DNA of 64,000 bases. It comes from CAIOZA01 sp964464375. Its GTDB lineage: Bacteria; Bacteroidota; Ignavibacteria; Kapaibacteriales; UBA2268. The DNA lies in NCBI GenBank assembly GCA_964464375.1, contig CAYXFU010000014.1:1-64000 (forward strand). Reading direction: 5' to 3'. Shown one piece after another: positions 33,531-41,363 of the stretch. The position numbers were made by a program, and so were the translations under genes. Each line of letters begins with the position of its first letter. Within the stretch, counting starts at the first letter, position 1. The notes beneath the pieces were generated by a model that was not told the DNA's origin, searched no databases, and saw only the letters and a list, made by a program, of their open reading frames with translations.

Positions 33531-33880
33531 AATTTTAAAATTTAATCCCTAACGGGATAAGGAAATGCAAAAAAAGATTATTGATCTACAAATATTTGGA
33601 CTTCGATAGAGTTCCCTTTTTTCTATCACGTAGTGATTGAATATTTTTGCTTTCCCATGCCACCAATTGCAAATTGCGAAATTGGAGGTAATTTTTCAAA
33701 GAAACGGTTTTAAAAGGAAATGTAAATAGAATATATAATTTATTTTTAGAAAATGCAGGATCAACCTCACCCCAGCCCTTTACATTAATGGAGAGGGAGT
33801 TCCAAAGTCGGAATATATCTGGCTTTATCACTGCGTTCGAAATGACAATACAGATGCAGAAATTTGCCTCGCTAGCCACG
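33531..33880. repeat. Intergenic repeat block without a gene
   Basis: The block holds atccctaacgggat (33544-33557), a 40-bp stretch tcaaagaaacggttttaaaa... (33696-33735) that recurs at 37511-37550, and a cctcaccccagccctt...ggagagggagttccaaag element (33766-33807), which is the inverted relative of 29524-29557. A 97-codon frame on the minus strand spans these repeats but looks non-coding. Confidence 0.55.
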
Positions 33881-34021
33881 AAAAAGTTTTCTTTTTTTTA
33901 CTTCAACTAATTTATTATTTATGTATGATAAATTTTACTAGTAAATAAAAAATAATTTTCTTATTTTAATCCAACAAATTAATATTAATTGTATTTATCC
34001 CCTACTTTTCAAGAGGTTATG

Positions 34022-37000
34022 ATGATTATACTCAGACCAATTATCCGTAAAGGTAATGATAGGAACATTACTAACATTATATGGCACAGTTCAGCCATAC
34101 TGTTTTGCCTGGCTTTTCTTACGTCATCTCTAAAAGCAACGGATTTATCAATCGATTCAATTTTCTCTCCTCCATCAGAAGTAGAGGTTGGATCTACCTA
34201 TCCTGTTAGATTTAAAATAACAAATAATTTATATCTGGCAGCTGATAAGTTCACGGTAACTGTCAGTATTTCTAATGAACTAGGAATCATCTGGTCAGTT
34301 AAAGATACATTTGGAGTGTTAGCAGCATATACATCTGGAACATATACTTCAAAATATACTTGGATACCTGATCTTGTAGGTGGAAAGCATATTGTTTTTG
34401 CGAGAGTCACTTATTCACAGGATATTGATCGTAGTAATGATACTCTGAGAAAGGAAGTCGCAGTTGTTCCGAAGGATACTGTTTGGGCAAAAATTATTGA
34501 AGGGATTCGTTTATCGACTCTTCAATCTCATAATAACACAAAGATAATGGAATCAAAGCTTCATTTCCTGCCATTTACCCCACCTGCATGGGGTTATTAT
34601 AATGTAGTTTTAAAAGAAACTTCACAAAGCCCGGCAATTTGGCTTATTAAAAATTTAATTATACCGGCAATAACCTTACCAACCTGGATGGTAAATTGGA
34701 GTCATGAAGCTTACACTCCCAGCCCTAGTGCTGACACTGTGAAAGTTATCGAATCCACCAGTTTGACAGCTGCACTAACAATGCCAATGTGGGATGAACT
34801 AAAATCATTTAAGATACCAATTGAATATGTAACTGACACACTTTCTAATGGGAAAACAGTTGACAGCATACCCAGAAATTTAGTATTAAATCAACCTAAT
34901 CCTACTGTTAACCAACCACCCAAAGATACAGTTTACAGATCTGATATGCCGAATATTGATTTGAATAAGCTTCAGAATCCCGGGACTGTTTCAGGATATG
35001 CCGGGGATAAAAACGCCTGTGCAGCCGCAAGCTGTGCAAATAGTATGGAATGGCTGGAAATAAGGAATCCGAAAATTAAATCAAACATTTCCCACCGGGA
35101 TAAACTTACGGAATTAAGTAAATTTATGGAGAGAATGAGAGAGGAGGGAGCAAACGATTCTATGATTGTAGTTGGTAAATTGAGGTATATAAATGCTCAC
35201 AGGTTACCAATACATGTTAAATTCTGGATAAAAGGAATAGCAGGAGACATTCAATCGGGTGATGATATTGAGCAAAAAGCCAGTAATCAGGGAGACGGAG
35301 TTCACGGACCAAGCTGGGACTATCTTAAACGTGAAATGCAAAATAATGAGGATGTGGAAGCAGGATTTTCTTTCTTTACTAAAAGAGATACAGTTTGGAG
35401 ATCAACTGGCGGACACGCTGTAGTTATTTCAGGTATGGGAGAAGGAGGAGGCAATAAACAAATCTGGTTCCGGGATGACGCTGTTCAAGGACGAACTGGA
35501 GGAGAAAGAGAGGTATCTGCCCAATGGAATTTATATTCCGACAGTACTCCATACATAAAATATGGGCGTTACAATGGTGTAGAATATACTACAGTTATGG
35601 ATGGTGTATATTCGGAAAGTTATGACAGCACAGTAACCTTTAAAGAAAAAGGTATTTTCGACCTGATTTTCGAAGGTGCCGGCAAATATATCAGAGAACA
35701 AGATAAAGCTAAAAAGGGCGCTACAGATTTTCAGGCAAGGGTTGCAAATGCTGTGGCTAAACGTAAAAAAGGAGATGCTGCCCAATGGATTGTAAAAAAT
35801 ATGCCGTATTCTACTGATGGAGTTAATCAATTTGAAACATATTTTGATGCGCGGCAAATGGGTTATGTGAATGATTCGGAGAAGAATGAAAACCCTGATA
35901 TGTTGGCAACTACTGATTCCATATTAGTAAAAATCTATTATTCAGATTCCACCTGGCTTTCTGCAAAACAAGTATCTGAGAATAATTTTTTCTGGTATAA
36001 ATTTAATAAGTCTTCAATTACAAAACTGCCTGAAGGTTCAATCGATAATGGTAATTTCAAAATTACTGATACCTATAAACCCTATAATCCTACTTTTACA
36101 GGTAATACAGTTAATATTAGTGACTCTAGCTTAACCGCTTTAGAAATGAAAATTATTGAGCTCGACAATAAATCAAATCCGAGTTCAACTGCTCCTCCTT
36201 ATTCAGGTGATATAGCGGCATCAGCTCCATCTACCGTTGCAAACATACTTGAGTGGCTGGAAGCAGTAAATTCAAATCTTAAAACAAATCTGAATCAAAG
36301 AAATAAGTTAATGACGCTTAGTTACCTGATGAACAGAGCTACTGGAAAAGGAGCGACTCGTGAAAATTTCATCAAAGGGACGTTAAATTTGATCGATACT
36401 CTCAAAGTTCCATTAAAAGTAAAATTCCAGAGTTTCATGACTAATTCCGGTGATGTTCAATCACCCAATTCAAAGTACAACCATAATGCTAAAAATGAAA
36501 CGTCATCCAAAGGAAAGCCAGACTGGCAATGGATAAAAAAGGAGTTGAAAGCAAATGGCACAATTGCAGTTGAGTTAGGCTGGTATGATAATACAGGACG
36601 CAAATCAGGTACCTGGTGCAATATCGCAGGATATTTAGAGCAGAATGGTACGAGAAAACTTTTGATAAAAGACGACTGTAATCAGGATAGCGCAGGTGGG
36701 ACAAGAAAAGCTCTGCTGTCTTTTGATACATCATCATCCGGTTATCCGATGCTGGCTGAGCATTCGAATAGTACTAAACAATGTTATATCGAAAGTGTAG
36801 TTTCAATTTCCTATGATCCAACTGTGATATTCACAGGAATCGGTGAAGAGATTTCAGGAGCTGTTACAAATTTCAGCATTTATCCTAATCCCGCATCTGA
36901 TGAAGAGTCCTTGACCTTAGAATTCTTTGCTCCTGCAAGCGGCAATGTTGAAATTGCTCTATATGATCTTATAGGTAATAAAATTCAAGAGATTAACACC

Positions 37001-37138
37001 GGATATTATGAAAAAGGACAGTATAAGGTATTCTGGAACAATTTGGACAACTACAGTTCAAAACTGCAATCCGGGGTATATGTAGTAGTTCTGAAAGGTG
37101 ATAAATTCAAAGCTGCGACAAAGCTGATAAAATATTAA
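34022..37138 (+). CDS. T9SS cargo with two cysteine-peptidase-like domains, the second degenerate
   Basis: The start is the second of two adjacent ATGs, 5 bases after AGAGG. The signal region is long (to about SSLKATDLS). Residues ~45-160 form an immunoglobulin-like CARDB-type domain. Domain 1 (~320-500) has ACAAASCANSMEWL (Cys333, Cys338), GGHAVVISG (His465) and IWFRDDAVQG, a layout like papain-fold/C39-like peptidases. Domain 2 (~725-910) aligns through SGDIAASAPSTVANILEWLE, LKVPLKVKFQ and LLIKDDCNQ, but lacks the cysteines and the His. The C-terminus is a T9SS sorting domain (YPNPASDEES ... LQSGVYVVVLKG). Peptidase activity is inference; it could also be a structural fold only. Confidence 0.72.
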   Translation: MIILRPIIRKGNDRNITNIIWHSSAILFCLAFLTSSLKATDLSIDSIFSPPSEVEVGSTYPVRFKITNNLYLAADKFTVTVSISNELGIIWSVKDTFGVLAAYTSGTYTSKYTWIPDLVGGKHIVFARVTYSQDIDRSNDTLRKEVAVVPKDTVWAKIIEGIRLSTLQSHNNTKIMESKLHFLPFTPPAWGYYNVVLKETSQSPAIWLIKNLIIPAITLPTWMVNWSHEAYTPSPSADTVKVIESTSLTAALTMPMWDELKSFKIPIEYVTDTLSNGKTVDSIPRNLVLNQPNPTVNQPPKDTVYRSDMPNIDLNKLQNPGTVSGYAGDKNACAAASCANSMEWLEIRNPKIKSNISHRDKLTELSKFMERMREEGANDSMIVVGKLRYINAHRLPIHVKFWIKGIAGDIQSGDDIEQKASNQGDGVHGPSWDYLKREMQNNEDVEAGFSFFTKRDTVWRSTGGHAVVISGMGEGGGNKQIWFRDDAVQGRTGGEREVSAQWNLYSDSTPYIKYGRYNGVEYTTVMDGVYSESYDSTVTFKEKGIFDLIFEGAGKYIREQDKAKKGATDFQARVANAVAKRKKGDAAQWIVKNMPYSTDGVNQFETYFDARQMGYVNDSEKNENPDMLATTDSILVKIYYSDSTWLSAKQVSENNFFWYKFNKSSITKLPEGSIDNGNFKITDTYKPYNPTFTGNTVNISDSSLTALEMKIIELDNKSNPSSTAPPYSGDIAASAPSTVANILEWLEAVNSNLKTNLNQRNKLMTLSYLMNRATGKGATRENFIKGTLNLIDTLKVPLKVKFQSFMTNSGDVQSPNSKYNHNAKNETSSKGKPDWQWIKKELKANGTIAVELGWYDNTGRKSGTWCNIAGYLEQNGTRKLLIKDDCNQDSAGGTRKALLSFDTSSSGYPMLAEHSNSTKQCYIESVVSISYDPTVIFTGIGEEISGAVTNFSIYPNPASDEESLTLEFFAPASGNVEIALYDLIGNKIQEINTGYYEKGQYKVFWNNLDNYSSKLQSGVYVVVLKGDKFKAATKLIKY

Positions 37139-37152
37139 ATGAATATTATCAA

Positions 37153-37184
37153 AAATCGGGAGTTTTATCTCCCGATTTTTTTTT
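37153..37184 (+). terminator. Rho-independent terminator of the duplicated-domain gene
   Basis: Stem AAAATCGGGAG/CTCCCGATTTT with a 6-base loop and a long T tract lies 15 bases past the stop at 37138. Confidence 0.9.
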
Positions 37185-37202
37185 GATTATTCATCGAAGA
37201 TG

Positions 37203-37480
37203 CCACCCCACCCCAGCCCTCTCCGCGAGCGGAGAGGAAGAAATACAGAATGATTATTTGCATTGTGTTTTTCACTTTTTTCAGGTCGCTCCGATGGAGC
37301 TTTTGTTCGTTATTATATTTGATTTCTACAAACAGATCGCTACTACGTAGCTGAGTATAAATTACATTTTCTACATTAATTGCTTTGTGTTTTAGCCTTT
37401 CAACTTTTCACTAATCACTCCTTCACTAAAAACTAATACAACACCTACCCCGACCCTTCCTCGAGGAAGGGAGAAATACA
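37203..37480. repeat. Intergenic cluster of dispersed palindromic elements
   Basis: It holds ccaccccaccccagccct-ctccgcgagcggagag (37203-37240), which is the non-coding relative of the slot-2 insert in the gene at 5022-6794. It also holds the ~75-bp repeat (37282-37357) shared with 4925-4999, and CCCTTCCTCGAGGAAGGG (37454-37471), a perfect 18-bp palindrome in a tacccc...gggagaaatac frame. No gene is seen. Confidence 0.75.
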
Positions 37481-37510
37481 AATACAATTTGCGAAAAAGG
37501 GGATGATATA

Positions 37511-37550
37511 TCAAAGAAACGGTTTTTATAGGAAATATAAATAGAATTAA
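37511..37550. repeat. 40-bp repeat shared with 33696-33735
   Basis: tcaaagaaacggttttt-ataggaaatataaatagaat matches 33696-33735 with only a few differences. Both copies lie in gene-free spacers about 3.8 kb apart, on either side of the duplicated-domain gene. Confidence 0.6.
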
Positions 37551-37596
37551 AAATGTTTTAATCTCTTGGGGCTTGTTTTTGACGAGCCTCTGCGTC

Positions 37597-37663
37597 GTTA
37601 TTAAACCAATTACATCACAAATTCACTAAAATTCTCCCTGGAAATTGTTGTGAAATCTGAAAT
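37597..37663. repeat. Direct repeat, left copy, flanking a membrane-protein gene
   Basis: It begins attaaaccaattac and ends ggaaattgttgtgaaatctgaa. A second copy with about 75% identity lies at 38778-38845, on the other side of the gene at 37737-38717. A palindrome with arms AGGGAGG/CCTCCCT follows at 37677-37698. Confidence 0.6.
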
Positions 37664-37736
37664 TGCATTTTTGTACAGGGAGGTTTAAAACCCTCCCTTT
37701 GTGGTTTTGGTCATATATTGCATCAATGATATAATT

Positions 37737-38717
37737 CTAACGAAAAATATATAATGGCAGCATAAGAGATCCCACTAATAGAATAATACTATAAAGTCCA
37801 TCTTCGAATGATGGTGCAGGCATTGTGTCGACAACTGGTTCTCGCTTGTATATTTTAATGAATAGTGTTCGAAAAATTTTCTGTATAATAAGAAAGGTTA
37901 ATGGCATAATCATTCCACTTTTAAGTGTGTTTAATCTAAAAGTACTGAGATAAGAATATTGATTAAGAAGATAAAATCCATAGAGTAAAATGAATACTGC
38001 CAAACAGAAAAAACCAATGTAGTATGTTTTTTCACGTATTAATTTATAATCAATTACCAGCCAGAAAATCAATAAAAAGCTAACTATTAGATTCATAGTT
38101 AAAAATTTATCTGTATCGGATTTGATGAGATAACAAGCTAGTTGAAGCCCTAATACTATCATTACAACAACTTTGAATCTGTTCGATCTTTTTTTTATAT
38201 CTCTTTCCGAAACTACTTCCTGTCTGTCCTTAAGTTTTTGGATTTTCAGAATTTCGAAATCTTTTAATTCAGATAAATCAAGTTTGGGTTCTTCATATTT
38301 TATAGATAATTTTTCTTCTGTTGTTTTGCCGGTAAAGCTTTGTTTGTAAGCAGTATTGTCTCTTGTAACCATAAAGACATTATCGTGTTCGCTGTCAGAT
38401 TCCGGAATATATAAGCATAGATCTTTATCCAACAATTTTTTCGGAAACAGTGAAGTATCAGTCAAAGTAAAGTAACCTGATACTTTAACATTGTAATTAA
38501 TGCCTTCAGGATATGTTAAATAATTTATAAGATAAGCAAATTGGTCATTTCTGATTCTTTGATCAGGTATTACTATGTAATTTCCCTTACTATTTTCTGT
38601 TAATTTAAATTCGAAATTACTTTTCAAATCACGGGAGTATAAATTGATCCATTGTTGTAAAGCTTTTTTTATCTCGAGATAAGCTGCACCACTGATAAAA
38701 ATAAGGTACTTTTCCAT
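37737..38717 (-). CDS. Membrane protein with a soluble N-terminal domain, unknown function
   Basis: The 326-residue protein is not recognised. Residues 1-170 are soluble with mixed alpha/beta character (YLIFISGAAYLEIKKALQQWINLYSRDL, IVIPDQRIRNDQFAYLINYLTYPEG). A Lys/Glu-rich linker follows, then about five hydrophobic segments (roughly 183-200, 208-226, 234-252, 266-284 and 308-325). There is no signal peptide, so the N-terminal half should be cytoplasmic. It lies between two direct repeats of about 67 bp, which hints at insertion as a unit. No ribosome binding site is obvious. Confidence 0.6.
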   Translation of the reverse strand: MEKYLIFISGAAYLEIKKALQQWINLYSRDLKSNFEFKLTENSKGNYIVIPDQRIRNDQFAYLINYLTYPEGINYNVKVSGYFTLTDTSLFPKKLLDKDLCLYIPESDSEHDNVFMVTRDNTAYKQSFTGKTTEEKLSIKYEEPKLDLSELKDFEILKIQKLKDRQEVVSERDIKKRSNRFKVVVMIVLGLQLACYLIKSDTDKFLTMNLIVSFLLIFWLVIDYKLIREKTYYIGFFCLAVFILLYGFYLLNQYSYLSTFRLNTLKSGMIMPLTFLIIQKIFRTLFIKIYKREPVVDTMPAPSFEDGLYSIILLVGSLMLPLYIFR

Positions 38718-38777
38718 AGTTGTTAAATGAATAATATTAAAAAAAAGAATTCCATTTTTCGAAATTTAACAAAATCA

Positions 38778-38845
38778 TCTGTATTAAACCAATTAGATTA
38801 CGAATTCCGGGAAATTTTCACGGGAAATTGCTGTGAAATCTGAAT
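38778..38845. repeat. Direct repeat, right copy
   Basis: attaaaccaattagattac ... gggaaattgctgtgaaatctgaatt pairs with 37597-37663 in the same orientation and brackets the membrane-protein gene. Confidence 0.6.
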
Positions 38846-38858
38846 TTTTTTTCCAACT

Positions 38859-38894
38859 CACCAAATATAATAAAATTTGGTGAATTAATTCACC
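38859..38894. repeat. Two overlapping palindromes (caccaaat/atttggtg and GGTGAATTAATTCACC)
   Basis: CACCAAAT-8 bases-ATTTGGTG (38859-38882) shares its GGTG with the perfect 16-bp palindrome GGTGAATTAATTCACC (38879-38894). The two structures exclude each other. The site lies upstream of both the minus-strand membrane-protein gene and the DUF971 gene; an operator or a switchable hairpin is possible. Confidence 0.5.
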
Positions 38895-39078
38895 AATTTT
38901 CACTTTTTATTGAAAATGTCTGCTCTGGTGGACTTACTTAACTGCACTTTGTTTTGATTTTCTTCGCTGTTTCTTGAGCGTGCAAGAACCATTCAGTGGC
39001 TTAAAGAAAATATTTTGCTTCTATTTCGTTCTATTCTACACAAATCAAACTTGTAAGAAAAAAATTGAATTAAAATAA

Positions 39079-39456
39079 ATGAATGCACCAAAATCAATAT
39101 CCAAACCAAATCCTTACACAATCAAGTTTTTGTGGCGTGACGGAATCGCGACAACAATCAAGCTGGAATCCTTCCGCAAGGAATGTCCTTGTGCTGTCTG
39201 CAAAGGTGAAACTATTGCCGGAAAAGTCGTAGCGTTTCCATCAATGCAAATGTTCACACCGGGAATGAATGAACTGAAAGAGCTTACTCAGGTAGGCAAT
39301 TATGCCGTTACAGCCGTATGGGGAGATGGTCACGACACGGGAATCTACAACTGGGATTATCTTCGTGCAATTAGCGACCAGTACTCACTCACTGATGAAC
39401 AAGTAGAGAAAATTGCTGAAGCAGCAGAGCAAAAGAAAAAAAGCTCGATGAATTAG
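39079..39456 (+). CDS. DUF971-domain protein
   Basis: The 125-residue cytoplasmic protein matches DUF971, the domain also found at the N-terminus of gamma-butyrobetaine hydroxylase: YTIKFLWRDGIATTIKLESFRKECPCAVCKGE with two close cysteines (CPCAVC), then QVGNYAVTAVWGDGHDTGIYNWDYLRAI. The domain binds metal (probably zinc through the Cys/His set). Stand-alone copies are often linked to Fe-S protein maturation by gene neighbourhood, but nothing here supports a specific role. It ends in a Lys-rich tail. Transcription is convergent with the BNR-type gene at 39670-40890. Confidence 0.85.
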   Translation: MNAPKSISKPNPYTIKFLWRDGIATTIKLESFRKECPCAVCKGETIAGKVVAFPSMQMFTPGMNELKELTQVGNYAVTAVWGDGHDTGIYNWDYLRAISDQYSLTDEQVEKIAEAAEQKKKSSMN

Positions 39457-39524
39457 AGAATGTTATATATATTTTTTTCCCAAAACTTTATCTATGATTG
39501 GGGAGTTCTTGAAATACACATTAT

Positions 39525-39655
39525 GTCGTTCCTGCGATCACGAAGTAGAGGCGAAGCGAGCTACAGGAAAATACTAATACATGGATTCCTCACTAAGTTC
39601 GGAATGACCATAAATCTGACTTTTCACACAGTCTCATTCGCCGGAATGACAGCAA
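39525..39655. repeat. REP-like element of the gaatgaca family
   Basis: ttcctgcgatcacgaagta-g-aggcgaagcgagctacaggaa (39529-39569) is nearly the reverse complement of 58146-58186. A second part ends ttcgccggaatgaca. It lies between convergent genes. A frame of 84 codons across it looks non-coding. Confidence 0.65.
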
Positions 39656-39669
39656 AAATTGATTCAGCA

Positions 39670-40890
39670 TCAACGTATTACTATGAATTGAAATGTATTA
39701 GTACGCTTGTCTGAATTCACAGAACAGAGATATATTCCTGAATTTAATGAGCTTATATCTATCTCGTATATATTGTCACCTATTGAATTGGCTTGAAAAT
39801 CATTCTGCCGTATAGAATTTCCAATAATATCAGTAATTGCTATACTTAATAGTTTGTTACTATACTCTTCCTTCAAACGGAATTGTAATTTTTCTGACGA
39901 ACAATTTGAAATTATTATTAAGTCAGGATCAGCACTGATTGGATCTGAATCTATTCCTGTCAATAAATCACTATATTTAATTCTGTACAAGCCTTTCATT
40001 GTCGAGGTTCCGGCAATCAGATAGTCATTGATGATTTTCAGGCTGTAAATTCCTATATTCTCCATGCCTACATTCTTCCCAATCCAGCTTCTACCGGTAT
40101 CGGATGACACATATACACCATTCAGTGTAGCTGCAAAGATGTGGCTACCACTAAATTCAAAATCATAAACCCATTTACTCTGCTGTTGAGTTAATCCATT
40201 ACTGCTGTTATTCCAGGTTTCACCTTTGTCTGAGGATAAGAAAATCCCGTCCTCTGTACCGACAAGAATTTTTGATCCGAATTTCGTCATTCCATGTAAA
40301 TACTTATTTTCAAGACCGCTATTCTTCAACTCCCAGGATTCACCATAATTAGTCGATTTAAATATCCATGTGGCAGTGCCTGCATAAATATCAGTACCAT
40401 CAACTAAAAAGTTATAAACGTATTTATTTGTCAAACCTACATTCTTCTGATTCCATGTAAGTCCGTCATCTGTTGAGATAAACACACCGGCACCGGGAGT
40501 CCCAACAAAAACATCTTTACCATTTGAATATACAACATATATTCCTATTGTGTCGAATGTATTTGTGGTCTGTATCCAATTCAATCCTTTGTCTGATGAT
40601 CTGTAAATGATGTTGGAACCTGTAGCGGCAAAAATATTATTCCCACTCACAGCAATGCACTTGATGAAATTATCTTCCTCAAGCCCGCTGTTCCTTGGAC
40701 TCCAGCTTTTGCCGTTATCGGATGAAATATAAACACCGCTACCCATGGTGCTGAGGAAAACATCTGATCCAATTAGAGCTAGAGAAGGTATATATCCGCT
40801 GGTTATACCACTGTTGGAAAGCTCCCATTGTGCAAAAATTGTAAGTTGTGAAGTAATAATAACAAACAAAATGAGTAAGGAATTTTTCAT
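39670..40890 (-). CDS. T9SS cargo with BNR/Asp-box propeller repeats
   Basis: The 406-residue protein starts after GGAG with a signal peptide (MKNSLLILFVIITSQLTIFA). About seven BNR-type blades follow, each with an S(S/T)DNG(K/E)SW box (VYISSDNGKSWSPRNSG, VFISTDDGLTWNQKN, IFLSSDKGETWNNSS, VYVSSDTGRSWIGKN), as in YCF48/sialidase-like propellers. The final ~75 residues are a T9SS sorting domain, somewhat atypical at its start (IISNCSSEKLQFRL) and ending IDISSLNSGIYLCSVNS ... FQFIVIR. It is probably a surface protein of unknown ligand. A divergent relative starts at 41364. Confidence 0.8.
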   Translation of the reverse strand: MKNSLLILFVIITSQLTIFAQWELSNSGITSGYIPSLALIGSDVFLSTMGSGVYISSDNGKSWSPRNSGLEEDNFIKCIAVSGNNIFAATGSNIIYRSSDKGLNWIQTTNTFDTIGIYVVYSNGKDVFVGTPGAGVFISTDDGLTWNQKNVGLTNKYVYNFLVDGTDIYAGTATWIFKSTNYGESWELKNSGLENKYLHGMTKFGSKILVGTEDGIFLSSDKGETWNNSSNGLTQQQSKWVYDFEFSGSHIFAATLNGVYVSSDTGRSWIGKNVGMENIGIYSLKIINDYLIAGTSTMKGLYRIKYSDLLTGIDSDPISADPDLIIISNCSSEKLQFRLKEEYSNKLLSIAITDIIGNSIRQNDFQANSIGDNIYEIDISSLNSGIYLCSVNSDKRTNTFQFIVIR

Positions 40891-41056
40891 AAATCTCCTC
40901 GGATTATAAAGGTAATGTTATTTATCGCAGTTTTCATAATGAATAACATTCATTATTTGTATATGATCAGTGGGATAATTGACGAGCCAAATTGCGGATT
41001 GTTATTTTTGCTTTCGAAACAAAGAAATTTGTGGTAATCAAATAACCACAATTATT

Positions 41057-41083
41057 CATCCGATGGCTGCCGGTCATCGGATG
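41057..41083. repeat. Palindrome CATCCGATG in a divergent intergenic region
   Basis: CATCCGATG-gctgccggt-CATCGGATG forms a 9-bp stem between the divergently transcribed BNR-type genes. It could be a mini-element or an operator. The rest of the 473-base spacer is AT-rich and shows no gene. Confidence 0.55.
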
Positions 41084-41363
41084 TATTCTTAATTTTAGCT
41101 TGCCAATACATTCTTCAATAATTCATTATATTGTTAGATAATAATTATTTTAGACAAAGCAAAAAATATAGTTAGGATAAAGTGAATTAATAGTTTAACT
41201 TGTATTAATTATTATTTTTGTTTTATAAATATCTATTCAATTAATATTATAATATCTTATTTTTAACTTTAAAGGTTTGCTCCTGACCTCTGTTTATTTG
41301 ATTTGCCTATTTGATAATATCAAAACCGAAATTATCTTTTTTATTATTTTTTTTGGAGCTTTT

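Noticed and set aside
33586..33879. Open frame of 97 codons on the minus strand
   Set aside because: It spans several dispersed repeats found elsewhere in non-coding DNA, and no protein-like pattern is seen.
39460..39714. Open frame of 84 codons after the DUF971 gene
   Set aside because: It runs through a REP-like palindromic block and into the 3' end of the convergent BNR-type gene; there is no ribosome binding site and the composition is that of the repeat.
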